A stretch of 43,607 nucleotides of DNA from a virus: positions 1-43,607 of the IMG/VR virus record IMGVR_UViG_3300049911_000188. One strand, written 5' to 3'. This document shows, in pieces, positions 23,837-31,135 of this stretch. Within the stretch, counting starts at the first letter, position 1. Each line of letters starts with the position of its first letter. The notes under the pieces are model-generated. The model worked only from the letters and a program-made list of their open reading frames with translations, made no database searches and was not told where the DNA came from. The position numbers and the translations under genes were made by a program.

Positions 23837-24208
23837 ATGCTCAACAAGGCAATTCTTATAGCAAATCTTTGTAAGGATCCCGAACTAAAGTATACCCCCC
23901 AAGGCACCGCAGTCTGTAACCTAAGGCTCGCATCTAACCATACCTTCAAGACAAAATCAGGAGAGGATAAGGAGCAGGTGTTATACATAACAGCCACCGT
24001 CTGGAGTAAGAGGGCCGAAAACTGCGCTGAATATTTAAAGAAAGGCAGCCACATATTTGTAGAGGGCCGGCTACAGACACGCTCCTGGGATGGGCCAGAT
24101 GGTAAGAAGAATTCTGTGATAGAGATACAGATAGAGAATATCCAGTTTCTTGACCGGACTAAAGAGGGGACGTCGTTAGAGGAAACAGCACAAGAAGAAC
24201 AGTCATAA
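23837..24208 (+). CDS. ssb: Single-stranded DNA-binding protein, 123 aa
   Basis: An OB-fold SSB: LNKAILIANLCKDPELKYTPQGTAVCNLRLA, ITATVWSKRAENCAEYLKKGSHIFVEGRLQTRSW, IQIENIQFL. It is somewhat shorter than bacterial SSBs and lacks a clear DDDIPF-like tip; it ends Gln-Glu-Glu-Gln-Ser, acidic but without the Pro-Phe end. It fits the recombination and replication block. Confidence 0.95.
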   Translation: MLNKAILIANLCKDPELKYTPQGTAVCNLRLASNHTFKTKSGEDKEQVLYITATVWSKRAENCAEYLKKGSHIFVEGRLQTRSWDGPDGKKNSVIEIQIENIQFLDRTKEGTSLEETAQEEQS

Positions 24209-24233
24209 AACATTTAACAAAAGAGGAGGAGGC

Positions 24234-24758
24234 ATGAAACAAAAACAAGTGGAAAGGATATTAGAGGATCGCATTGATATTCCCGGAATCGCCCGCGATA
24301 TGCTGGCTGTAGGATACGAGCCAGCCAAAAAAAGAGTAGTAAAGCCTGGAGTACGTTTCATCGATAACAAGAACGGCACCATAACCGACACCAAAACAGA
24401 CCTTATCTGGGTCAAAAATCCTCATACAGACCTGCCGGAAAAGTTTAAGGAATACATGAACTGGCAACCAGCCATAGAAGCCTGTAAAGAACTGAACTTT
24501 GCCGGTTGCAAAGACTGGCGTCTGCCTACGGTTGAGGAGCTGCGCGAGTTGGTAGACTATGCCCGCGGTGCCAAAGATAACGAGCCAGCCATAGATACAA
24601 AATTTTTCCCGGACACCAAATGTTCCTGGTATTGGACCAACACCCCTTGTGCTTGGTGTTCAGGCAGCGCGTGGTACGTGTACTTCAGCCACGGCGGCGT
24701 GGACTACGGCGGTAAGGGCTACAGCAGTTATGTGCGTCCGGTCCGCTCCAGCCAGTGA
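24234..24758 (+). CDS. DGR2 target, DUF1566/Lcl-type lectin-like protein, 174 aa
   Basis: Residues about 40-174 follow the DUF1566 (Lcl C-terminal) pattern: RFIDNKNGTITDTKTDLIWVK, WQPAIEACKELNFAGCKDWRLPTVEELRELVDYA, FFPDTKCSWYWTNT, ending YVRPVRSSQ. This family adopts a C-type-lectin-like fold and is a known DGR target class in bacteria. Residues 140-174 are encoded by VR2 and differ from the template protein at 12 positions, mostly Asn in the template. The N-terminal 40 residues are polar with no signal peptide or membrane segment and no fibre-like repeats. Whether it is assembled on the virion or acts inside or on the host cell is unclear. AGGAGGAGG precedes the ATG. Confidence 0.9.
   Translation: MKQKQVERILEDRIDIPGIARDMLAVGYEPAKKRVVKPGVRFIDNKNGTITDTKTDLIWVKNPHTDLPEKFKEYMNWQPAIEACKELNFAGCKDWRLPTVEELRELVDYARGAKDNEPAIDTKFFPDTKCSWYWTNTPCAWCSGSAWYVYFSHGGVDYGGKGYSSYVRPVRSSQ
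24651..24754 (+). repeat. DGR2 variable repeat (VR2)
   Basis: 104 bp at the end of the target gene, gapless with 25275-25378. There are 14 differences, all at template A (10 to G, 3 to T, 1 to C). The last 24 bp are identical between VR and TR and would be the initiation-of-mutagenic-homology segment. The stop codon follows 1 base later. Confidence 0.98.
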
Positions 24759-24794
24759 TTGGCGATTTGACAATTTTCAAGCGAGGTAATCGAG

Positions 24795-25157
24795 ATGAGT
24801 TTTTACGAACAGCTACCAGTATATAAGAAAGCTTTAGACCTCACCGTGTATTTTAATACAGTGGTTCGTCACTTTGATAAGCACTGTAAATATACCGTAG
24901 GCGCTGATCTCTGCAATCTTTCTCGCAAGATTCTCATCTTGGTTGCTCGGGCAAATGCAAAACAAGAAAGACAGGTAAGACTTCAAGAGGCAATCGAACT
25001 TTTGGAAGAATTAAAGATTCTAATCCATGTCTGTAAAGAGATAAAAGCGTTTCGTTCATTAAATAGTTTTGAATTTGCCACTCGGAAAACTATTGAAGTG
25101 GCAAAGCAGTGCGAAGGGTGGTTAAGAGGCCAGAATTCCTCAAGCAATAAACCTTGA
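24795..25157 (+). CDS. avd: Avd-like accessory protein of DGR2, 120 aa
   Basis: A small, almost all-helical protein (EQLPVYKKALDLTVYFNTVV, GADLCNLSRKILILVARANA, RLQEAIELLEELKILIHVCKE, TRKTIEVAKQCEGWL) with the four-helix-bundle pattern and basic character of the accessory variability determinant. Avd forms a pentamer that binds the RT and template RNA and is required for mutagenic retrohoming in BPP-1. Location between VR2 and TR2 matches BPP-1. A GAGGT site precedes the ATG. Confidence 0.9.
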   Translation: MSFYEQLPVYKKALDLTVYFNTVVRHFDKHCKYTVGADLCNLSRKILILVARANAKQERQVRLQEAIELLEELKILIHVCKEIKAFRSLNSFEFATRKTIEVAKQCEGWLRGQNSSSNKP

Positions 25158-25274
25158 GGAAGCGTGCGATTTTGTATTCCACTGGGCGCTTACTCCACCT
25201 AAACGGTATAAGAACGCAAGGAGTGATACTAAAAAGATTCGCTCCTGAAGATAATAAGTGAGTAAGCAAAAGTT
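25158..25274 (+). other. Spacer between avd and TR2 with hairpin
   Basis: A non-coding stretch of 117 bases. GGAGTGA (25220-25226) can pair with TCGCTCC (25239-25245), with one G-U pair, over a 12-base loop. It lies about 30 bases before the template and could be part of the structured template RNA. Confidence 0.4.
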
Positions 25275-25378
25275 GCTTGGTGTTCAGGCAGCGCGTGGTA
25301 CGTGAACTTCAACAACGGCAACGTGAACAACGACAATAAGGACAACAACAATTATGTGCGTCCGGTCCGCTCCAGCCA
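25275..25378 (+). repeat. DGR2 template repeat (TR2)
   Basis: The template of DGR2. In the VR frame, its variable part is almost wholly AAC/AAT Asn and GAC Asp codons (VNFNNGNVNND, then KDNNNY), an A-rich design that cannot mutate to stop codons except at one AAG, unchanged in VR2. Its last 25 bases overlap the RT2 reading frame. Confidence 0.98.
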
Positions 25379-26457
25379 ACGGTTTACAGAACGAAATATT
25401 CTCGTTCCAAAATATATACCAGTGTTATCTTGATTGTCGCAGGAAAAAGCGTAATACCTATAACGCCTTGCGCTTTGAGATTAACGCCGAAGAGAATATC
25501 CTTAAGCTTGAACAAGAGCTTAAGAGCCATACTTATCGCCCTTCGCGCTCACTTCTTTTTGCCGCCCGTAAACCCAAGCTGAGGGAAATATTCGCCGCAG
25601 ACTTCCGGGATCGCGTAGTGCACCATATTCTGGTAAGAGAACTTGAGAAAATATGGGAGTCAATCTTTATACATGATTCCTATGCAAGCCGGGACGGCAA
25701 AGGTACGCATAAGGCCATTAGCCGGTTACAGAGCTTTCTGCGAAAGATCACCAAGAACGACCACGTCCGCGCCTATTATCTGCAGCTCGATATTAAGAAC
25801 TTTTTTACCAACATAGATAAAGATATTCTCTTTGTTTTAATTAAGTCTAAGGGAACCAATCCCGAATCCCTGTGGCTTACGCAGAAAGTTCTCTTTTGGG
25901 ATTGTACTACTTCATATATCCCAAGAGGCAACAAGGCTCTCTTATCAAACATCCCAATCAACAAAAGCCTTTTCGGCAAAGAGAACCTATGCGGCCTGCC
26001 AATAGGCAACCTTACCAGCCAATTCTTTGCGAATATCTACCTGAACGAGTTAGACCAATTCGTTAAGCACACGCTTAAGACGCATTACTATTTGCGCTAT
26101 GTGGATGACTTTGTTATCCTCTCCCAAGATGCCTCGGAATTAAGCGCCTGGCAGGCAAGGATTGAAGAATTCCTTACTAAGCAGCTTAGTCTACGCCTAC
26201 ATCCCAAAAGACGTAAGCTATTGCCTATCTCAAACGGCATAGACTTCTTGGGCTACATAGTCCGGCCAAGGTATATTCTGGTCCGGAGACGCGTAGTAAA
26301 TAACCTTAAAGAAAAAATCAGGCAGTTTAATCAGACTAAAACAAAAGACTTAAAGAAGCTTCGCGATTCAGTGGCAAGTTACTTAGGTCATTTTCGCTGG
26401 GCTAATGCTTATCGATTAACTCAAAGAATATTTAAGGAGCTACAATGGCTTGGATAG
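25354..26457 (+). CDS. DGR2 reverse transcriptase, up to 367 aa
   Basis: A DGR-type RT distinct from RT1. Motifs: FRDRVVHHILVRELEKIWE, LQLDIKNFFTNI with Asp146, an insertion (GTNPESLWL ... LFGKENLC, about residues 165-212) absent from RT1, LPIGNLTSQFF (217-223), YVDD at 249-252, and GIDFLGY. The only ATG in frame before the conserved region is at 25354, inside TR2; an upstream TGA at 25324 blocks earlier starts. AAGGA at 25338-25342, also in TR2, is the only visible ribosome site. The true start might be a non-ATG codon further in. The 3' end overlaps the next gene by 13 bases. Confidence 0.95.
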   Translation: MCVRSAPANGLQNEIFSFQNIYQCYLDCRRKKRNTYNALRFEINAEENILKLEQELKSHTYRPSRSLLFAARKPKLREIFAADFRDRVVHHILVRELEKIWESIFIHDSYASRDGKGTHKAISRLQSFLRKITKNDHVRAYYLQLDIKNFFTNIDKDILFVLIKSKGTNPESLWLTQKVLFWDCTTSYIPRGNKALLSNIPINKSLFGKENLCGLPIGNLTSQFFANIYLNELDQFVKHTLKTHYYLRYVDDFVILSQDASELSAWQARIEEFLTKQLSLRLHPKRRKLLPISNGIDFLGYIVRPRYILVRRRVVNNLKEKIRQFNQTKTKDLKKLRDSVASYLGHFRWANAYRLTQRIFKELQWLG

Positions 26458-27227
26458 AATCACATCAAGAATTAGAAAAACACCCCAAGGTTTTAATGTT
26501 AATGAGCCTTATGGGATGGAGTAAAGATACAACCATAGGAAAACTGCACCGCTTCTGGTGGTGGTGTGTAAGCTACGCAGAGGATGGAGATCTGCGCAAG
26601 TACCATGTAGATCAGATAGGAGCAGCAGTGGATCTTGCCCCTGGCAAAGAATCAAGTTTGTTTGCCAATAACATGGTCAAGGCTAAATGGATAGACCTAA
26701 AGCCTTACCTTCGGGTACATGATTGGTGGCATTATATAGGGAGGTTCCTGCAGGTAAAATATAAGCTCCATCCCGAGAAATGGGAAAAAGTGAGGGCTCT
26801 ATATACTGATGGTTCTAACAACCCCCCTAACAACGGTGGTAACAACCATATACCTAACCTAACCTTACCTAACCAAACCAAACCTAAAAAGAAACAGCCC
26901 TATTGGGCTGCTTTTAAGGAAAGTTCTCAAGAACAACTAAAAGTAGTAAACAAAGAATTCAATATATACCAATTCCTAACCAAGTTAAAGAAAGACAAAC
27001 AAATAGAGATACCAGAAGAAGTTATTAATAGGATATGTGCCAGCTACGCAAAAAATAAGGCCGGAATCAAGGACTCGTGGCCGTGGTTTATCGTAACAAC
27101 TCAGAAGGAATGGGAGGCATGGAACGCAGAGCAACAGATCAGGGAAGGTCAGGAATGGAAGAAGACGCCGGTGTCACCAGCCATAGCACAAATCTTGGCG
27201 GGGATGAAGATTGTGAGTAAATCATGA
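26445..27227 (+). CDS. Phage replication protein O-like, 260 aa
   Basis: The N-terminal 100 residues form the winged-helix start of phage replisome organisers (AWIESHQELEKHPKVLMLMSLMG, KLHRFWWWCVSYAEDGDL). A low-complexity Asn/Pro/Lys linker follows (NNPPNNGGNNHIPNLTLPNQ), typical of this class, and then a helical C-terminal domain that would bind helicase loader or helicase. It should start phage DNA replication at an origin that may lie in its own linker sequence, as in lambda O. AAGGAGC precedes the ATG, inside the RT2 gene. No phage helicase or polymerase was found, so host machinery must be recruited. Confidence 0.75.
   Translation: MAWIESHQELEKHPKVLMLMSLMGWSKDTTIGKLHRFWWWCVSYAEDGDLRKYHVDQIGAAVDLAPGKESSLFANNMVKAKWIDLKPYLRVHDWWHYIGRFLQVKYKLHPEKWEKVRALYTDGSNNPPNNGGNNHIPNLTLPNQTKPKKKQPYWAAFKESSQEQLKVVNKEFNIYQFLTKLKKDKQIEIPEEVINRICASYAKNKAGIKDSWPWFIVTTQKEWEAWNAEQQIREGQEWKKTPVSPAIAQILAGMKIVSKS
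26812..26890. repeat. Repeat-rich linker of O-like gene, possible origin
   Basis: A tract of short near-repeats: AACAACC/GGTGGT elements, then CCTAACC, CCTTACC, CCTAACC and two AAACC units. It codes for the protein linker, but lambdoid phages place their origin iterons in the same part of the O gene. It is weaker evidence than regularly spaced long iterons. Confidence 0.4.
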
Positions 27228-27604
27228 GTAGGCAACTTGAGCAGAAGCTACAAGAGCAATACACGTTCTATTTATACAGTAAGGGGGTATTATTTTGCGC
27301 TTCAGCCGGAGGTATGCATACACCAAACAAGATGGCCGCAATCCGTATGAAGCGCGCCGGGTATAAGGCTGGACACCCAGACATTGTAATTTATGAACCA
27401 CGCGCAGGCTGGCATGGGATGACTATAGAGCTAAAGGTTAAAAACTATGCCGAAAAAACACAAAGAGACTGGCGGGATGAGCTCTTGAAGCGCGGATATT
27501 ACGCAGTCATCGTACCGGGAAAGTTGGATTTTTTTGGGGCCCGGGCATTTTTAGAAGAAGTTACAGATAAATATCTAAGGGGGGAGATAAAGAATGGCAC
27601 TTAA
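27224..27604 (+). CDS. VRR-NUC domain nuclease, 126 aa
   Basis: The fold of the VRR-NUC (virus-type replication-repair nuclease) family: FYLYSKGVLFCASAGGMHT, AGYKAGHPDIVIYEPR with Asp53, MTIELKVKN with Glu69 and Lys71 (the D...ExK core), then WRDELLKRGYYAVIVPG. Likely acts on branched DNA during replication or recombination, in place of a separate Holliday junction resolvase. The start overlaps the preceding stop (ATGA). Confidence 0.9.
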   Translation: MSRQLEQKLQEQYTFYLYSKGVLFCASAGGMHTPNKMAAIRMKRAGYKAGHPDIVIYEPRAGWHGMTIELKVKNYAEKTQRDWRDELLKRGYYAVIVPGKLDFFGARAFLEEVTDKYLRGEIKNGT

Positions 27605-27983
27605 ACTACAATGTAAGATTTGCGGTAGCGAACACAAAAACACATCCAAGCATTTTCCCGTAGCCCTATATGAGCGTCGCGAAGTATTCGAGGGCAAAGG
27701 CAAAAATAAAAAGTCGTTGGGGATAAAGCCGGTCTTGGTAGGCTATGCCTGCAGTAAGTGTATACAGAAACACGAACTCACCCAATTCATTAAAGAACAC
27801 AACATAAAACCCGGGTCAGGCCAGCGGCTGATGGATGCTGTCCGGAAAAAGGCAGAGGAGCTGAAATTAAAAAGAGTGCCCGTAAATAGAATAATAAAGC
27901 CGAAGCAAGAAAAGCCGCGTTTCTGGCAGCGACTCAAAGACAGATTCCCTATAAGAACCAGGATAAAGAAGGAGGCGAAGTAA
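27594..27983 (+). CDS. Zinc-ribbon-like hypothetical protein, 129 aa
   Basis: Two Cys pairs (CKIC near residue 7 and CSKC near 58) could hold one zinc ion. The rest is highly basic (KGKNKKSLGIK, RFWQRLKDRFPIRTRIKK), suggesting nucleic-acid binding. No family recognised. It overlaps the VRR-NUC gene by 11 bases. Confidence 0.7.
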   Translation: MALKLQCKICGSEHKNTSKHFPVALYERREVFEGKGKNKKSLGIKPVLVGYACSKCIQKHELTQFIKEHNIKPGSGQRLMDAVRKKAEELKLKRVPVNRIIKPKQEKPRFWQRLKDRFPIRTRIKKEAK

Positions 27984-27986
27984 AGA

Positions 27987-28412
27987 ATGAAGACCATCTG
28001 TTTTGATTTTGACGGCGTGATAGCGCACTACGACGGCTGGAAGGGGCCGGATATTTTCGGCAAGCCTAACTGGGATGTGGTAGAAGCAATGCAGATGCTT
28101 AAAGCCGCAGGACACCATATTATAATCTGGACTACCAGGAAGGCAACGCCGGCGCTCAAGGCCTATCTGGCCAGAAACAAGATCCCCTACGACTCGATAA
28201 ACTCAAACGCGCATAATCCCCCGGGCACTTCAACCAAACCGATATACCACGTAATCATAGATGACCGGGCCATCCAATACCGCGGCCAGAAAACAGAGAA
28301 ACTAATCAGGAGTATAAAACACTTAATAGAAAACGGGGCGCCGATATTGGATGGAGAGGAGAAAGGTGAAAATGGAGACACCAAACCAGAAGTCGCACCA
28401 GTTGCCCTTTAA
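27987..28412 (+). CDS. HAD-superfamily phosphatase-like protein, 141 aa
   Basis: Motif I FDFDGVI (Asp7, Asp9) at the extreme N-terminus, motif II-like IIIWTTRK, and a motif IV-like HVIIDDRAIQY. The lack of a large cap domain fits the small HAD type, as in phage 5'-nucleotidase or polynucleotide phosphatase-like proteins. A role in nucleotide or DNA end metabolism is inferred from context with replication genes. AGGAGGCGAAG precedes the start. Confidence 0.8.
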   Translation: MKTICFDFDGVIAHYDGWKGPDIFGKPNWDVVEAMQMLKAAGHHIIIWTTRKATPALKAYLARNKIPYDSINSNAHNPPGTSTKPIYHVIIDDRAIQYRGQKTEKLIRSIKHLIENGAPILDGEEKGENGDTKPEVAPVAL

Positions 28413-28617
28413 GCTATTGGGCGAAGTCTGCTCTGTCATCCAGGATACTGGCTTTATTGGGAGCGCAGAGGATTATGTAAAAGAATTCTACGGCAAGCCA
28501 TTCGCGGAGCTGACCATATGGGAGGCAGAAATGATAGTACGCAACCTTTCAAGTAAAGAAGGTTGCTTGCACGGAACTAAAGAGGGTGGGTATGAAGAGA
28601 ATAAGAAGGTGGATTAA
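28372..28617 (+). CDS. Hypothetical protein, 81 aa
   Basis: AGGAGAAAGG just upstream fixes the start at 28372 rather than an in-frame ATG at 28351. Soluble, mixed helix; no motif recognised. The gene overlaps its neighbours on both sides by some 25-40 bases. Confidence 0.65.
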   Translation: METPNQKSHQLPFKLLGEVCSVIQDTGFIGSAEDYVKEFYGKPFAELTIWEAEMIVRNLSSKEGCLHGTKEGGYEENKKVD

Positions 28618-28753
28618 AAAGTTATTCCACAGACACGAGCACAAATTCACAAATAAACTTACCGTAAGCGGTTACGGCTATACGGAATACGAAATATGGT
28701 TTTGCAAATATTGCCCAGAGGTCTTTGGCAAGCAGACAAAGAATTTTAACTAA
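28592..28753 (+). CDS. Small basic protein, 53 aa
   Basis: The start lies within the previous gene and the stop overlaps the methyltransferase start (TAATG). The N-terminus is very basic (KRIRRWIKKLFHRHEHK), and a CKYC pair lies near residue 41. Coupling suggests real translation. Function unknown. Confidence 0.55.
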   Translation: MKRIRRWIKKLFHRHEHKFTNKLTVSGYGYTEYEIWFCKYCPEVFGKQTKNFN

Positions 28754-30099
28754 TGGAACTCAATAAAATAATTCAAGGTCATACACCCGATATCATAAAG
28801 ACATTTCCAGATGAATCAATAGACTGCGGTGTAACCAGTCCACCCTTTTGGGCTTTGCGGGATTATCAAACTGAACCGCAGATATGGGATGGGGATGAGA
28901 ATTGCCAGCACGAATGGGGGCAATTACAGAAAACGCTAAAGCATAAATCTGGAGAAACAAATCCCAGCAAAGAAGGATGGTATAAAGACAAAGGCGCAAG
29001 TGATGATAGGGGTAACAATTTCTGCTCTAAGTGTGGGGCCTGGCGTGGCTCATTAGGATTAGAGCCAACCTTTGATTTGTATATAAAACATCTCTGCGAT
29101 ATATTTGATGAGTTCAAACGAGTGCTGAAAAAGACAGGAACGCTGTGGGTGAATATTGGAGATACTTATTGGGGTGGTGGTAATAATCGTGGCAGCACCG
29201 AAGAAAATCTATCAGCAAAACAGTTTAGCAATCGGGGTGCAAGAGGACAAAATCAACGAGAGTGGGACAAATCTTATTCTACAAAATCCCTTTGCCTTAT
29301 CCCAGAGAGATTTTGCATTGAAATGGTAAACAGGGGTTGGATAAAAAGAAACACGATAATCTGGTATAAAAGAAATTGCATGCCATCGTCGGTAAAGGAT
29401 AGATTTACGGTGGATTTTGAGTATGTGTTTTTCTTTGTAAAGAATAAAAAGTATTGGTTTGAGCAGCAGTATGAGCAATGGACTGATAATAATATATCAG
29501 ATATTAGAAGAGCAGAAGCAAAACACCCCGGCTATAACGGCAAATATAGGAAAGGATACAATCAGCAATATCGAGATTTATTAGGTGGCCAAGGAATTAA
29601 GGGGCAACCAGTAGGAAATCCATCTCAAGGCCGTAACCGCCGTTGTGTCTGGGATATTCCCACAAAGCCGTTTTCTGGAGCGCACTTTGCTGTGTTCCCA
29701 GAAACATTAGTAGAGCCGATGGTGAAAAGTGGATGTCCAGAGTTTATCTGTAAGAAGTGCGGAAAGGCGAGGGAAAAGATAGAGAAACGAGAAAGTTTTA
29801 TTACGAGGCCGACAACAGGAAGTCCTAATCAAAAACAAAAACAGAAGCCAGAGAACAGTGGAGGATTGGCGAGAACTGGTGGTCATGTTGCTGTTAGGAT
29901 AGAGAATATTGGTTGTACCGACTGTGGCTGTGGGGCAGATTTTGAGCCTGGAGTAGTACTTGATCCTTTCATGGGCGCAGGAACCACGGCCGTAGTAGCC
30001 AAGAACCTGGGTCGGAATTATATCGGCATAGAACTGAATCCAAAATATATTGAGCTCGCCGAAAAGCGACTTTTAGATAAATTCGGGATGTTTAAATAA
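28753..30099 (+). CDS. DNA methyltransferase (N4-cytosine or N6-adenine, beta class), 448 aa
   Basis: A solitary modification enzyme. The catalytic motif SPPF (residues 29-32, in DCGVTSPPFWALRDY) lies at the N-terminus and the SAM-binding motif DPFMGAGTT (from Asp404) at the C-terminus, followed by GRNYIGIELNPKYIELAEKRL: the motif IV-before-I order of the beta class. Two Cys clusters (CSKCG near residue 93, CKKCG near 335) look like inserted zinc ribbons in the target-recognition region. SPPF is more usual for N4-cytosine enzymes, but substrate cannot be fixed. No restriction enzyme partner is present, so it probably protects phage DNA. Confidence 0.92.
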   Translation: MELNKIIQGHTPDIIKTFPDESIDCGVTSPPFWALRDYQTEPQIWDGDENCQHEWGQLQKTLKHKSGETNPSKEGWYKDKGASDDRGNNFCSKCGAWRGSLGLEPTFDLYIKHLCDIFDEFKRVLKKTGTLWVNIGDTYWGGGNNRGSTEENLSAKQFSNRGARGQNQREWDKSYSTKSLCLIPERFCIEMVNRGWIKRNTIIWYKRNCMPSSVKDRFTVDFEYVFFFVKNKKYWFEQQYEQWTDNNISDIRRAEAKHPGYNGKYRKGYNQQYRDLLGGQGIKGQPVGNPSQGRNRRCVWDIPTKPFSGAHFAVFPETLVEPMVKSGCPEFICKKCGKAREKIEKRESFITRPTTGSPNQKQKQKPENSGGLARTGGHVAVRIENIGCTDCGCGADFEPGVVLDPFMGAGTTAVVAKNLGRNYIGIELNPKYIELAEKRLLDKFGMFK

Positions 30100-30127
30100 C
30101 CACACCACCAAAGAAAGGAGCAGCACC

Positions 30128-30397
30128 ATGGGTAAACCAAGACCAAAGGCAATAGGGGAATTCGTAATAGTGCAACTGAAAGAGAAGGAGAGCTCGCCCA
30201 TAGTCATGCCAGATACTGCGCAGCATAAGGCATACGCAGGCTCAGTCTTCAGAGTGATAGATGTAGGCAGGGCTTGTAAATATATAAAGCGTGGGGACCA
30301 GATAATCATATCAGCCCCGGCCTCAACTGAATTTGACTACGCCGGCGAACACTACTTTGCTTTACCAGAGAGCCGGATAGCAGTAGTACTCCGTTAA
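30128..30397 (+). CDS. GroES-like co-chaperonin, 89 aa
   Basis: The Cpn10 pattern is visible: a start strand IGEFVIVQLKEKE, a mobile-loop-like SSPIVMPDTAQHKAYAGSVFRVIDVG, then GDQIIISAPASTEFDYAGEHYFALPESRIAVVL. Phage GroES-like proteins (T4 gp31 type) adapt the host GroEL to fold capsid proteins. No GroEL gene is present here. AAGGAG precedes the start. Confidence 0.8.
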   Translation: MGKPRPKAIGEFVIVQLKEKESSPIVMPDTAQHKAYAGSVFRVIDVGRACKYIKRGDQIIISAPASTEFDYAGEHYFALPESRIAVVLR

Positions 30398-30420
30398 CGC
30401 CAGGGGATGAGAAAAAAGAA

Positions 30421-31080
30421 ATGAGTTTATACAAAACCACAATCGAATGGACTGAGTTCACTTGGAAGATAATCACCGGTTGTAAACACGGCTGCCCCTA
30501 CTGCTACGTGCGCCGTTGGGACAAAGAGATGACGCCACGCTACCATGGTGACCGGCTATACGCGCCTATTCGGCGAAAGAAGCCATCTCGGATATTCGTA
30601 GCCAACACAGGCGATATGTTTGGAGACTGGATCCCGAACGAGTGGATAGTAAACATAAAGAACATCATCCACCAATGCCCCCAGCACATCTTCCAGCTGC
30701 TTACCAAGAATCCCCGGCGCATGGCAGAATGGTCGTGGCCTCAGAACGTCTGGGCCGGCACAACCGTAACCACTCAGGCTGAGATAGAAAGGATCGAAAT
30801 CATAAAGCAAGTGCATGCCAAAATACGATTCGTCTGCTTCGAGCCCATTCTTGGCCCCATAGACTACCCCAGCTTTAAAGGCATAGATTGGATAATAATT
30901 GGCGCAGAGAGCGTAGGCAAATCCTACATTCCCAGAGATGCAGCCGCAGCGCAGCGATGGGCTACGCCTTTGATAGCGCAAATAAAGAAAGAAGGCATAC
31001 CTCTATTCCTAAAACCGAACCTGCAATGGCCGGAGCAGATTAAGGAATTACCTTTGGGAACAGCAGGGGTTGAGACATAA
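30421..31080 (+). CDS. DUF5131 (phage Gp37/Gp68-like) radical-SAM-like protein, 219 aa
   Basis: The N-terminal signature TIEWTEFTWKIITGCKHGCPYCYVRR carries Cys21, Cys25 and Cys28, the CxxxCxxC-type motif expected to bind a 4Fe-4S cluster with SAM. Further conserved blocks are IFVANTGDMFGDWIP, FQLLTKNPRRMAEW, VWAGTTV, FVCFEPILGPI and WIIIGAES. The family is frequent in phages and its substrate is unknown to me. Context is DNA modification and head assembly genes. The start choice is the first ATG of the conserved motif. Confidence 0.85.
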   Translation: MSLYKTTIEWTEFTWKIITGCKHGCPYCYVRRWDKEMTPRYHGDRLYAPIRRKKPSRIFVANTGDMFGDWIPNEWIVNIKNIIHQCPQHIFQLLTKNPRRMAEWSWPQNVWAGTTVTTQAEIERIEIIKQVHAKIRFVCFEPILGPIDYPSFKGIDWIIIGAESVGKSYIPRDAAAAQRWATPLIAQIKKEGIPLFLKPNLQWPEQIKELPLGTAGVET

Positions 31081-31135
31081 ACTATTCAATAACCTCGTCG
31101 AGAAAACACTAATTAAAACAAAAAAGGAGGAAGAG

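Larger units (their letters stand above)
24234..26457 (+). other. Diversity-generating retroelement 2 (DGR2)
   Basis: A complete second cassette in the order target/VR-avd-TR-RT, the same order as in BPP-1. The 104-bp repeats differ at 14 positions, all template A. It lies between ssb and the replication gene, not in the structural region. Confidence 0.97.

Noticed and set aside
26812-26890. A CRISPR-like or telomere-like repeat array
   Set aside because: The units are short and irregular without unique spacers. It encodes the linker of the O-like protein.
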